Shown one piece after another: positions 1 to 8,087 of a DNA stretch of 64,000 bases (within the stretch, counting starts at the first letter, position 1; every line of letters starts with the position of its first letter). The stretch spans positions 25,171-89,170 of the forward strand of contig JAFURZ010000004.1 of assembly GCA_017480785.1 (NCBI GenBank), in the 5' to 3' direction. This DNA comes from Bacteroidales bacterium. GTDB taxonomy: Bacteria > Bacteroidota > Bacteroidia > Bacteroidales > P3. Both the position numbers and the translations under genes were made by a program. The notes below the pieces were generated by a model. That model was not told where the DNA came from, did not search any database, and saw only the letters and a list, made by a program, of their open reading frames with translations.

Positions 1-513
1 CAGGACCTCATCCGCATAGAACATGCCGAAGAGGTTGTCTTCTGCGGCAAAGACCTTCCCCTGCAACACATCATCGGCCTGATGGCCGAACTCAAGACCA
101 CCGGCGTGGACTACAAGATAGCCCCCGCCGAAGGCGACTACATCATCGGCAGCGAGAGCCTCCTCTCGCCCGACGAGCTCTACGTCACCGAACTCAACAC
201 CATCAGCACCCCCACCGCCCGGCGGGCCAAACGGGTCTTCGACGTCCTCACCTCCCTCCTGCTGCTGGTGTTCTCGCCCCTGCTCTTCTGGTTCCAGCAG
301 CGCAAGAAACGTTACTTCGGCGACTGCCTGAAGGTGCTCGTCGGCCGCCTGACGTGGGTGGGCTACACCGGCCACCCGGGAGTCTTCGCGCCGGCCGACA
401 TCATGCGACGGCCCTCGCCCGAACTGCAGGAACGCCTCATGCTGCGCTACATGCGCCACTACCGCACCTCCACCGATTGGACCATACTCATACACAACTG
501 GAACAAAATATGA
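1..513 (+). CDS. Glycosyltransferase, C-terminal part only
   Basis: The frame is open from the first base, so the N-terminus lies outside the window; 170 residues are seen. The visible part has an NDP-sugar-like sensor segment (EEVVFCGKDLPLQHIIGLM), one hydrophobic helix (VLTSLLLLVFSPLLFWF) and a basic tail with VGRLTWVGYTG. This is the usual C-terminal module of long Bacteroidota family-2 glycosyltransferases, in which a GT2 domain is followed by a sugar-transferase-like membrane segment. Its stop codon overlaps the next start (ATGA at 510-513), so the two genes are probably co-transcribed. The sugar substrate cannot be told. The family call rests on recalled resemblance of the tail alone. 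Confidence 0.6.
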   Translation, partial: QDLIRIEHAEEVVFCGKDLPLQHIIGLMAELKTTGVDYKIAPAEGDYIIGSESLLSPDELYVTELNTISTPTARRAKRVFDVLTSLLLLVFSPLLFWFQQRKKRYFGDCLKVLVGRLTWVGYTGHPGVFAPADIMRRPSPELQERLMLRYMRHYRTSTDWTILIHNWNKI

Positions 514-1169
514 AACAACTGCCCATACTGCTGCTACTCTGCCTGGCCTCCTGCTCCGTGCAGGCCCAACGCATACATGCCTTCGTCTCCTCGGGAGTCA
601 CGCTCTCGCAGATAGAAGGCGACGAACTGAAAGGGTTCAAGCACGTCGGCTTCACCGGCGGCGTGGGAGCCCTGACGGCGCTGAGCGACGACTATCGCTG
701 GGGCCTCAGCGTCGAGGCACTCTTCAGCCAACGGGGTGTCTACAACAACAGCTACGACCCGCAGAACTACTACAACATCGACCTCACGCTCAACTATGTC
801 GACATCCCCGTGCTGCTGCATTTCCAAGACCCCTACGGCGGCATGCTCTTCGGTGCCGGCCTGAGCTATGGACGACTCGTGCAGCAACCCCACGGTGTCA
901 TCAAGTACAACCCCAGCTACTTCATCCCCGACACCTCCGACATGACTTTCCTCCGCCACGACCTCTGCGCCGTGGCCGACATGCGGTTCACCATCTGGCG
1001 CGGCCTGCAACTCAACATCCGCTTCCAGCACTCGCTCCTCGCCGTCAAACGCGACTGGACCTTCTACAACTACAACGGCACCGACGCCGACGGCAACCCG
1101 CGCTACAAGTCCCACTCCCGCAACTGCTACAACCAAGCCATCACCTTCCGTCTCATCTGGCAGTTTTAA
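510..1169 (+). CDS. Outer membrane beta-barrel protein, PorT-like family
   Basis: 219 residues with a signal peptide (MKQLPILLLLCLASCSVQAQ), then alternating amphipathic strands rich in Y, N and G and a C-terminal phenylalanine (LIWQF), as expected of a protein folded by the BAM machinery. The pattern of a glycine-rich barrel of about 200 residues fits the PorT / outer-membrane-beta-barrel family (Pfam OMP_b-brl type). The chosen start is the ATG at 510, because the signal peptide begins there; an upstream in-frame ATG at 354 would add a non-signal extension that is antisense-like shadow. Function unknown. Confidence 0.7.
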   Translation: MKQLPILLLLCLASCSVQAQRIHAFVSSGVTLSQIEGDELKGFKHVGFTGGVGALTALSDDYRWGLSVEALFSQRGVYNNSYDPQNYYNIDLTLNYVDIPVLLHFQDPYGGMLFGAGLSYGRLVQQPHGVIKYNPSYFIPDTSDMTFLRHDLCAVADMRFTIWRGLQLNIRFQHSLLAVKRDWTFYNYNGTDADGNPRYKSHSRNCYNQAITFRLIWQF

Positions 1170-1181
1170 AGTTTAAGGTTT
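1165..1181 (+). repeat. Short period-7 repeat directly before coaD start
   Basis: The spacer TTTTAAAGTTTAAGGTTT is the reverse complement of the AAACCTT/AAACTTT words found at 43251-43280 before gltX. In both places the repeat runs right up to the start codon, in the space normally used by the 5' leader. Confidence 0.5.
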
Positions 1182-1601
1182 ATGGCTATCGCACTCTTCC
1201 CCGGGTCCTTCGACCCCTTCACCGCCGGCCACGAGGCCATCGCACGGCGCGTCGCCCCCCTCTTCGAGCGACTCATAGTGGCCGTGGGGGTGAATTCCGA
1301 GAAGCACTACATGTTCAGCGTGTCCGAACGCGAAGCCCGCATCCGCCGGATGCTGGCCGACCTCCCGCAGGTCGAGGTGACCTCCTACGACGGCATGACC
1401 ATCGACCTCTGCCACCGGCTCGGCGCCCAGTGCATCGTCCGCGGCATACGCACCGCCGCCGACTTTGAATACGAACAACTCGTGGCCAGCGTCAACCGCC
1501 GGCAAGACCCCTCCATCGAGACCCTCCTCGTCATGGCCGACGCCGACCACCGCCTCATCAGCAGCACCCTCGAACGCGAGAAAATCGCCCATAACTCATA
1601 G
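1182..1601 (+). CDS. coaD: Phosphopantetheine adenylyltransferase
   Basis: CoaD transfers AMP from ATP to 4'-phosphopantetheine, the penultimate step of coenzyme A synthesis in the cytosol. The nucleotidyltransferase signature is present near the N-terminus (PGSFDPFTAGHEAI, with the T/HxGH-type GH pair), as is the later VRGIRTAADFEYE block that binds substrate and the ISSTLERE block. The protein is 139 residues, while relatives are usually 150-165. It ends soon after ISST and lacks most of the final helix that usually reads roughly FVP at the end. It sits 5 bases before recG. The identity is secure; whether the short tail matters is not known. Confidence 0.93.
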   Translation: MAIALFPGSFDPFTAGHEAIARRVAPLFERLIVAVGVNSEKHYMFSVSEREARIRRMLADLPQVEVTSYDGMTIDLCHRLGAQCIVRGIRTAADFEYEQLVASVNRRQDPSIETLLVMADADHRLISSTLEREKIAHNS

Positions 1602-1606
1602 CCCCG

Positions 1607-3685
1607 ATGTTGCCGACCGACGACATAGTCTACCTCAAAGGAGTAGGACCCGCACGGGCCAAGGTGCTTGCCGCCGAGGCCGACATACGCACCCCGCTCG
1701 ACCTTCTCCTCTACTTCCCCTTCCGCCACATCGACTACTCCAAGCTCGCCACCGTGGCCAGCCTCTCCGAGGAGTCGGGCATGGTGATGATGGAAGGCAC
1801 CGTGTCGAACATGGCCGTTGTCAGCACCGGACCGCGGCGCGAACGGCTCACCGTCGACTTCAGCGACGGCACCGGATACATACAGCTCGTGTGGTTCGCC
1901 GGCACCAAATGGGTGCGCGAGAAACTCAAACCCGGCGTCGTCTACAACGTCATGGGCCATCCCTCGCTGTTCAACGGGCAGTGGCAGATGACACACCCCG
2001 AGCTCGAGGTGAGCACAGGACAGCGCTCCGGCACGTTCCTGCCCGTCTATAACACCACCGAGAAGATGAAGCAGCACGGCCTCGGCTCACGGGCCCTGGC
2101 ACGCCTCACCGAGCACCTCGTCACCTGCATCGAGGGCATCGACGAAACCCTCCCCGCCGACGTGCTGCAACGCTTCCACCTGCCGGGCCGCGCCGAAGCC
2201 CTCAAGGCCATCCACTACCCCGCCTCGGCCGAACAGCTCAACGCCGCACGCAACCGGCTGAAGTTCGAAGAGCTGTTCTTCCTCCAGCTCGACAACCAGT
2301 ATGCCAGCACCTCGCGCCAGCGGCTCTCCCACGGCCGCGTCTTTGCCTCCGTGGGCGACTGTTTCAACCGCTTCTACAGCGAGCACCTACCCTTCCCCCT
2401 CACCGGAGCCCAGAAACGCGTCATCAAGGAGATGCGCGAAGACATGCGCAGCGGCCACCAGATGAACCGCCTGCTGCAGGGCGACGTGGGTAGCGGCAAG
2501 ACCCTCGTGGCGCTGATGACCATGCTCCTCGCCCTCGACAACAGAGCCCAGGCCTGCCTCATGGCGCCCACCGAAATCCTCGCCACCCAGCACTACAACA
2601 CCTTCCTCCGCATGCTCGACGGCATGGGCATACGCACCGAACTGCTCATCGGCAGCGTGCGCAGCGCCGACAAGAAGAAGATGAAGCAGCGCATCGCCAG
2701 CGGCGAAACCCAAATCGTCATCGGCACCCATGCCCTCATCGAGAGCGACGTCGTCTTCCGCGACCTGGGCCTCGTCGTCATCGACGAGCAGCACCGCTTC
2801 GGCGTGCAGCAACGCGCACGTCTGTGGGACAAGGGCAACCCCGCACCCCACATCCTCGTGATGACCGCCACCCCCATCCCCCGCACCCTCGCCATGACCC
2901 TCTACGGCGACCTCGACTGCTCCGTCATCGACGAGCTCCCGCCCGGCCGCACCCCCGTTCGCACCTACCACCGCACCGAACCACGACGCCCGCTCGTCTT
3001 CTCGTTCCTCAAACAGCAAATCGACGCCGGACGGCAGGTCTACTTCGTCTACCCCCTCATCCACGAGAGCGAGAAACTCGACCTCCGCGACCTCGAGGAC
3101 GGCCTCGAAATGGTGCAGAACTACTTCCCGCGGCCGCAATACCAGGTCAGCATGATGCACGGCCAGCTCACCCCCGAAGAGAAAGCCTTCGAGATGTACC
3201 GCTTCAAGCGCGGCCTCACCCACATCATGGTCTCCACCACCGTCATCGAGGTGGGCGTCGACGTGCCCAACGCCACCGTCATGGTCATCGAGAACGCCGA
3301 GCGCTTCGGCCTCAGCCAGCTGCACCAGCTCCGCGGACGCGTAGGCCGCGGCAGCGAGCAGAGCTACTGCATCCTGATGACCAAGGACAACCTCGGCGCC
3401 ACCAGCCGCGAACGCATACGCACCATGTGCGCCACCACCGACGGCTTCAAGATAGCCGAGGCCGACCTGCGCCTCCGCGGACCGGGCGACATGCAAGGCC
3501 TGCAGCAGAGCGGCGTGCTCGAGCTCAAACTGGCCTCCATCGTCGACGACGAACCCCTCGTCCAGGCCACCCGCAACCTCGTGCGCGACCTGCTCGACGC
3601 CGACCCCTCCCTCAGCCGCTACCCCGAGCTGCGACGCCACATCGAACACTCCAAGAACAAGATGCTATGGAGCAAGATAAGTTGA
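1607..3685 (+). CDS. recG: ATP-dependent DNA helicase RecG
   Basis: RecG is a superfamily 2 helicase that regresses stalled forks and branch-migrates Holliday junctions. At 692 residues it has the normal length. An N-terminal helix-hairpin-helix-like segment (DIVYLKGVGPARAKVL) leads into the wedge OB-fold domain (about residues 45-150). The helicase core follows with Walker A (GDVGSGKT), the DEQH box (VIDEQHRFG), MTATPIPRTLAM, and the C-terminal motif VI region with QLHQLRGRVGRG. The last bases overlap the start of the acetyltransferase frame by 19 bases. No oddity was seen inside the gene. Confidence 0.96.
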   Translation: MLPTDDIVYLKGVGPARAKVLAAEADIRTPLDLLLYFPFRHIDYSKLATVASLSEESGMVMMEGTVSNMAVVSTGPRRERLTVDFSDGTGYIQLVWFAGTKWVREKLKPGVVYNVMGHPSLFNGQWQMTHPELEVSTGQRSGTFLPVYNTTEKMKQHGLGSRALARLTEHLVTCIEGIDETLPADVLQRFHLPGRAEALKAIHYPASAEQLNAARNRLKFEELFFLQLDNQYASTSRQRLSHGRVFASVGDCFNRFYSEHLPFPLTGAQKRVIKEMREDMRSGHQMNRLLQGDVGSGKTLVALMTMLLALDNRAQACLMAPTEILATQHYNTFLRMLDGMGIRTELLIGSVRSADKKKMKQRIASGETQIVIGTHALIESDVVFRDLGLVVIDEQHRFGVQQRARLWDKGNPAPHILVMTATPIPRTLAMTLYGDLDCSVIDELPPGRTPVRTYHRTEPRRPLVFSFLKQQIDAGRQVYFVYPLIHESEKLDLRDLEDGLEMVQNYFPRPQYQVSMMHGQLTPEEKAFEMYRFKRGLTHIMVSTTVIEVGVDVPNATVMVIENAERFGLSQLHQLRGRVGRGSEQSYCILMTKDNLGATSRERIRTMCATTDGFKIAEADLRLRGPGDMQGLQQSGVLELKLASIVDDEPLVQATRNLVRDLLDADPSLSRYPELRRHIEHSKNKMLWSKIS

Positions 3686-4221
3686 CAAGCCTCACCCCCA
3701 ACAGCCTCACCCCCAGCCCCTCTCCGATTGGAGAGGGGAGTGGAATGCTCGTAGCCGAAGAAGGAGCCTCGTTGTCGTCGGGAAGCCTGAGACTATACTA
3801 TCTACTCCCCTCTCCAATCGGAGAGGGGCCGGGGGTGAGGCCATCCCCCCTCTCCAATCGGAGAGGGGCCGGGGGTGAGGCTATCGGCGCCATCGACCTC
3901 TACAACTACGACCCCCTGAACCGCCGCTGCGCCGTGGGCATCATGGTGGCCACCGAGCACCGCCGCCAAGGCCATGCCCTCGCCATGCTCCACGCCCTCG
4001 AAGACATCTACACCCCCTCTCCGAGTCACCCCTCTCCAATCGGAGAGGGGCCGGGGGTGAGGCTTCTCTATGCCGACATTGCGGCCACCAACACCGCCTC
4101 CATCGCCCTCTTCAAGAAAGCCGGATACGAGGAGTGCGGGCATTTCAAAGAGTGGCTCCTCGTAGGCGACACCTACATCGACACCATACGCATGCAACTC
4201 ATATTGAAAGACTCCCAATGA
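3667..4221 (+). CDS. GNAT-type N-acetyltransferase invaded by palindromic elements, possibly decayed
   Basis: The conserved GNAT core is clear: IGAIDLYNYDP, then VGIMVATEHRRQGHALAML (acetyl-CoA site, RRxGxA type), LYADIAATNTASIALFKKAGY, and DTYIDTIRMQLIL. It is interrupted by translated repeat elements. One (SPSPIGEG) lies near the N-terminus, two lie tandem just before IGAIDLY, and one lies between ALEDIY and LLYADI. The last is a clean in-frame insertion at a loop before the beta strand. The usual N-terminal 60-70 residues of this family are not recognisable; a fragment LSSGSLRLYY may be their remnant. The start at 3667 is a guess. The gene could be a still-functional repeat-bearing protein or a pseudogene. 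It sits between recG and mltG and overlaps both. Confidence 0.6.
   Translation: MEQDKLTSLTPNSLTPSPSPIGEGSGMLVAEEGASLSSGSLRLYYLLPSPIGEGPGVRPSPLSNRRGAGGEAIGAIDLYNYDPLNRRCAVGIMVATEHRRQGHALAMLHALEDIYTPSPSHPSPIGEGPGVRLLYADIAATNTASIALFKKAGYEECGHFKEWLLVGDTYIDTIRMQLILKDSQ
3705..3738 (+). repeat. REP-like palindromic element, copy 1
   Basis: A 34-base asymmetric element: a CCTCACCCCC head followed by a hairpin CCCCTCTCC-GATT-GGAGAGGGG. This copy has the head on the left. A head-only fragment lies just before it at 3690-3700. Translated in frame it gives SLTPSPSPIGEG, a string known to recur in many Bacteroidota proteins. Confidence 0.85.
3807..3880 (-). repeat. REP-like palindromic element, tandem copies 2 and 3
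   Basis: Two 34-base copies of the same element (3807-3840 and 3847-3880), six bases apart and both in the reverse orientation relative to copy 1, so that the hairpin comes first and GGGGGTGAGG last. Their reading frames differ: copy 2 reads PSPIGEGPGVR and copy 3 reads PLSNRRGAGGE. Confidence 0.88.
4029..4062 (-). repeat. REP-like palindromic element, copy 4
   Basis: Fourth 34-base copy (CCCCTCTCCAATCGGAGAGGGG core plus CCGGGGGTGAGG), inserted in frame inside the acetyltransferase between ALEDIY and LLYADI. A partial CCCCTCTCCGAGT copy lies just before it at about 4015-4027. Confidence 0.87.
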
Positions 4222-5216
4222 AGAAAACCACACTCATTCTCCTCCTCACCCTAGGTCTCCTGGTCCTACTCGGACTCCTCGGAAGCCTATACCTCCTCAA
4301 CGCCAAGACCTCCAACCCCGAGCCCAAGCGCCTCTACCTGCCCGAAGGCTCCACCTACGACGCCCTGTGCGACAGCCTCGACGCCCCGCATTCGTTCCGC
4401 CTCATGGCCCAGGTGCTCAAACTCGACCAGCACGTCCGACCGGGCTCCTATGTCGTCGGCCCCCACATGAAACAGCTCGCCCTTGTGCGCAAGCTGCGCA
4501 ACGGCCAGCAGGACCCCATACGCCTCACCATCGGCAAGTTCCGCACCCCCGACCAGCTCAACAACTACCTCAACCAGAAGCTGATGCACGACGACTTCGA
4601 CATCCCGCTCGACAGCTTCTACATCGTCCGCCCCGACACCTACGAGTTCTACTGGACCGTCACCCCCGCGCAGTTCATGCAGCGCATGGAGAGGGAGTGG
4701 AGAACGGAGAGTGGAAAGTGGAAAGTGGAAAGTGGAGAACGGAGAACGGAGAACGGAGAACGCGTCAGCACACTTTCCACTTTCCACTTTCCACTTTCCA
4801 CTAAGGAAGTCATTATCCTCGCCTCCATCGTGGAGGAGGAGACCAACAACAACGCCGAGAAGCCACTGATAGCCAGCGTCTACCTGAACCGCTTGGAGCG
4901 AGGCATACCCCTGCAGGCCGACCCGACGGTGAAGTACGCCGTTGGCGACTTCACCCTGCGGCGCATCCTGAACAAGCACCTCGCCACCGAGAACCCCTTC
5001 AACACCTACCTCCACCCCGGCCTGCCGCCCGCCCCCATCTGCCTCCCCTCCAAGGCCAGCGTCGAAGCCGTCCTGAACGCCCCGCAGACCGGCTACCTCT
5101 ACTTCTGCGCCAGCGACCGGCTGGACGGCACCCACCGCTTCGCCGCCACCCTGGCCGAGCACAACCGCAATGCCGCCGCCTTCCACCGTGCCCTCGACAG
5201 CCGCGGCATCCGCTAG
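4218..5216 (+). CDS. mltG: Endolytic murein transglycosylase MltG (YceG-like)
   Basis: MltG is an inner-membrane lytic transglycosylase thought to end growing glycan strands. The 332-residue protein starts with one membrane anchor (residues about 5-26, LILLLTLGLLVLLGLLGSLY), then a LysM-like segment and the YceG catalytic domain with ILASIVEEET, which holds the catalytic glutamate, and later NPFNTYLHPGLPPAPICLP, which is diagnostic. The start at 4218 overlaps the previous stop (ATGA). Between REW and KEVIILAS, where relatives have a short helix ending in a T/S-P, there is a repeat-coded stretch of about 35 residues (TESGKWKVESGE and so on). The gene stays in frame and probably makes a working enzyme with an added loop close to the active site. 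Confidence 0.92.
   Translation: MKKTTLILLLTLGLLVLLGLLGSLYLLNAKTSNPEPKRLYLPEGSTYDALCDSLDAPHSFRLMAQVLKLDQHVRPGSYVVGPHMKQLALVRKLRNGQQDPIRLTIGKFRTPDQLNNYLNQKLMHDDFDIPLDSFYIVRPDTYEFYWTVTPAQFMQRMEREWRTESGKWKVESGERRTENGERVSTLSTFHFPLSTKEVIILASIVEEETNNNAEKPLIASVYLNRLERGIPLQADPTVKYAVGDFTLRRILNKHLATENPFNTYLHPGLPPAPICLPSKASVEAVLNAPQTGYLYFCASDRLDGTHRFAATLAEHNRNAAAFHRALDSRGIR
4698..4803 (+). repeat. Period-7 tandem repeat with its own inverted copy, inside mltG
   Basis: Left arm: GTGGAAA-type 7-base units repeated, followed by GGAGAAC-type units. Right arm from 4769: CACTTTC/CACTTTCC units, the reverse complement of the left arm. The whole can fold into a long hairpin. The length keeps the mltG frame open. 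Confidence 0.85.
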
Positions 5217-5254
5217 GCTCGCAAACCCCTCTCCCTCCAGGTCAACTCCCCCAG

Positions 5255-5344
5255 TTTTACGGTAGTATTACGGTAGTATTACGGTAGTATTACGCTTTAA
5301 AAGCGTAATACTACCGTAATACTACCGTAATACTACCGTTAAAA
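5255..5344 (+). repeat. Long intergenic inverted repeat made of an 11-base word
   Basis: ACGGTAGTATT occurs three times, followed by a short turn (GCTTTAAAAGC) and three inverted copies (AATACTACCGT). The arms are about 38 bases and perfect apart from the outer edge. It lies between mltG and the first T9SS cargo gene. It could act as a terminator hairpin but is far longer than needed and has no clear T-run. The rest of the 5217-5509 spacer holds only the promoter below. Confidence 0.88.
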
Positions 5345-5480
5345 TGGCGGAGGATGTGGGGAGGAAAACGGGAGGTGGAGAGGAGAAAACCGGGGGGCGG
5401 ACTAATGCTAAATTATGTTAAATCGCAACAGGGGAGACAACAAAAAGAGGCCTTTTTTACTCTATATAGCAAAAAAATCG

Positions 5481-5488
5481 TATCTTTG
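5481..5488 (+). promoter_or_regulatory. Bacteroidota -7 promoter element
   Basis: TATCTTTG matches TAnnTTTG, 21 bases before the start of the 5510 gene. A clear -33 TTTG at 19 bases upstream is not present (a T-run lies there). Confidence 0.6.
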
Positions 5489-5509
5489 CACCTTAAAGCA
5501 TAGAACGGG

Positions 5510-8059
5510 ATGCCGAGCAAACGACATATAATCAATCTACTAACCCTCACCGCACTGGTGTTGGCGGCCGGCTTTGGCCGTCCGACACGTGCCCAGATAC
5601 CGTGGTCGCCCTCGCACTGGGGCGAGAGCGACACCAGCGTGAAGTACAACTACGGCCGCTTTGAATGGCCCGTGTCGCCCTGCCCCGAGGTGCAAATCAA
5701 GCAGAAGCACGACCACACCCCGCTGAAGCAGTACCGCGCCCAGGGGTGGGACACGGTGGTGAACTGTGTCACCCGGCGCATCGAGCTGTCGTGCATTCCC
5801 TTCATCCCGACAAAGGACTTCAACGGGCAGTACACCGTGGACCCGATTCCCTACGACCCGCCCGACCCGACCTTCTCGCGCGGCACGAAGATGCCCGTGA
5901 CGACCGACGACGACTTTGCCGCCGCACCCACCGCCATCCCCTTCGACTTCTTCTTCTTCGGCCTGCAGAAGAGTTCCTTCGTGCTGGGGGCCAACGGCCT
6001 GATTACCTTCGACGCCTCGGCCGCCGGCCGCTACTGCCCGTGGGAGTTCAACGCCACCCTCCCCTGGACCGACAGCAAGGCCAACGTGCCCAACGGCTTG
6101 GGATGCACGAAGAACAACATGCGCGACGCCATCTACGGCATCTACGAGGACACCCACCCCATCGCCTCCTACCTGCACGGCAACCAGGGCATCTACTACG
6201 GCATCCAGGACGAGGAGCCCTGCCGCAAGATTATATGCTCGTGGAACGGCATACCCACCTTCCCCGGCTCGCGCAACCAGGACAACCGCTGCACCTACCA
6301 GATAGTGTGCTACGAAGGCTCCAACATCATCGAGGTGCACGTGAAGCACCGCGGCGTGAACAGCGGCTGGCAGGGCGGCCGCGGCCTGCTGGGCATACAG
6401 AACGCCACGGGGGCTCCCCAGGTGAACGGAGGCATGGGCTCGTCGACGATGTTCGTCCGCCCGGGGGCTCCGGCGGCCTACTACCCGCAGGGCTACAACC
6501 TGCTGACCTCGGAACTCGACAGCGTGGCGTTCCGCTTCACCCCCCAGGACAACACCACCACGCAGAACGTGGCCAAGTGGTACCGCATCCTCGACAACGA
6601 CACGTTGGTGGAGCTGAGCAAGTACAGCGCCAACACGCCGGAGGCCGTCGACGACACGAACGGCTACTTCTTCGACCTGAAGCACAACCCGATGATGCCC
6701 TTCCTCTCCTATGCCGTCGTTGAACCCTCCCGCACCTCGCGCTATGTGTTCCACCTCTTCTTCATCGACGCCGCCGGCAACCAGTACAACCTGCGCGACA
6801 CCATCGTGGTGGGCGTCGACCGCAGCGATGAGCTCACCCTGCGCCCCTCGGATGCCACGCCGGCCGACCACCAGATGACCGTGTGCGCCTCCGACGAGGC
6901 ACGCCTGACGCTCGAATACCCCGAGCTGCAGGACACCATGCAGGTGTCCTACTCCCTGAAACGCATCAGCGGGACCGACAGCATCGCCCTGCCCGACGAC
7001 CTGCTCACCTTCGGACAGCTCTATCTCGACGAGCAGACCAAACTCAAACGCATACCCCTCATCCTGCACACCGATGCCCTGCAGGCTTCGGGCGAGGAAG
7101 ACAAGATAGACTCCATCAACGTGCAATTCTTCGTCCGCTTCATCAGCGGCTGCGAGCAATATGTCGACCTGCTGGTGCGCGTCTTCCCCTCCTACGACAC
7201 CCTCGACCGACAGGGCATCTGCATGGGCGAGAGCTACCTCTGGCCCCTCAACGGGCAGACCTACACCGCCTCGACCACGGCGCCGCAGGTGACCCTCCAG
7301 TCTGTGGCCCAGTGCGACAGCGTGGTGCACCTCGACCTGACGGTGTCGGACACCAGCCACACCCTCTACCCCGTGTCGGCCTGCAAGCCCTACACCTGGG
7401 ACACCGCCATCGGCGGCAACGGGCAGACCTACTATGAGAGCAACACCGCCACGGCCTACCGCGACACCGTGCACCTCGTCAACGAATGGGGGTGCGACTC
7501 GACGGTGCAGCTCGTCTTCACCATGACGCCCATGACACCCATCATCGAGGCCAGCCTCGACTACTTCGACTTCAACCACCTCGACGTGGAGCTCACCGAC
7601 GTGAGCACCGGCGGCAACGGGCGCACATGGCTCTTCCCCAACGGCGACCCGCAGTACGGCCCCGTGGCCTACTACTCCGCCCCCTACAACATCGACTCGG
7701 CAGTCATTATGATGATTGAGACCAGCCCCTACGGATGCATCGACACCGCATGGGTCAACATCCCGTTCCGGCGCGACGTCATCTGGGTCCCCAATGTCTT
7801 CACCCCCGAAGTGCCCGACCACGGCAACGACCGGTTCCACTCGGTGAGCAACCGCCTGCTGCGTGAGCAGACCCTCGTCTACAACCGCTTCGGCGAGCTG
7901 GTGTTCCAGTGCGAGGAGATAGACTGCGAGTGGGACGGTACGGACAAGAACGGCGACCCCTGCCCGCAGGGCAGCTATGTCTACGTCATACGCTACACCA
8001 CCGAATATGCACCCCACGACACCCAGATGGTCAAAGGCTCGGTGACACTGGTCAGGTGA
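5510..8059 (+). CDS. T9SS cargo with gliding-motility-associated (CHU_C-like) C-terminal domain
   Basis: 849 residues with a signal peptide (about residues 1-29, cleaved near RAQ). The C-terminal 90 residues have the type B sorting pattern: WVPNVFTPE, a central LVYNRFGELVF, WDGTDKNGDPCPQGSYVYVIRY and a final VTLVR. Such proteins pass the outer membrane through the type IX secretion system and end at or beyond the cell surface. The middle has an FFFG...FVLGANGLITF segment typical of Bacteroidota surface proteins with a pectin-lyase-free beta fold, and a duplicated C...YTWDTAIGGNGQTYYESNTAT module. It is a tandem paralogue of the next gene. The ligand or function is unknown. Confidence 0.85.
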   Translation: MPSKRHIINLLTLTALVLAAGFGRPTRAQIPWSPSHWGESDTSVKYNYGRFEWPVSPCPEVQIKQKHDHTPLKQYRAQGWDTVVNCVTRRIELSCIPFIPTKDFNGQYTVDPIPYDPPDPTFSRGTKMPVTTDDDFAAAPTAIPFDFFFFGLQKSSFVLGANGLITFDASAAGRYCPWEFNATLPWTDSKANVPNGLGCTKNNMRDAIYGIYEDTHPIASYLHGNQGIYYGIQDEEPCRKIICSWNGIPTFPGSRNQDNRCTYQIVCYEGSNIIEVHVKHRGVNSGWQGGRGLLGIQNATGAPQVNGGMGSSTMFVRPGAPAAYYPQGYNLLTSELDSVAFRFTPQDNTTTQNVAKWYRILDNDTLVELSKYSANTPEAVDDTNGYFFDLKHNPMMPFLSYAVVEPSRTSRYVFHLFFIDAAGNQYNLRDTIVVGVDRSDELTLRPSDATPADHQMTVCASDEARLTLEYPELQDTMQVSYSLKRISGTDSIALPDDLLTFGQLYLDEQTKLKRIPLILHTDALQASGEEDKIDSINVQFFVRFISGCEQYVDLLVRVFPSYDTLDRQGICMGESYLWPLNGQTYTASTTAPQVTLQSVAQCDSVVHLDLTVSDTSHTLYPVSACKPYTWDTAIGGNGQTYYESNTATAYRDTVHLVNEWGCDSTVQLVFTMTPMTPIIEASLDYFDFNHLDVELTDVSTGGNGRTWLFPNGDPQYGPVAYYSAPYNIDSAVIMMIETSPYGCIDTAWVNIPFRRDVIWVPNVFTPEVPDHGNDRFHSVSNRLLREQTLVYNRFGELVFQCEEIDCEWDGTDKNGDPCPQGSYVYVIRYTTEYAPHDTQMVKGSVTLVR

Positions 8060-8087
8060 GAACAGAGAACGAAATAAAAGATACAAT

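Noticed and set aside
354-509. Upstream start for the barrel protein
   Set aside because: The extension is a basic, histidine-rich shadow of the glycosyltransferase; the signal peptide begins at 510.
5255-5344. Possible CRISPR-like array
   Set aside because: Only an 11-base word repeated without unique spacers and followed by its inverse; no cas genes in the window.
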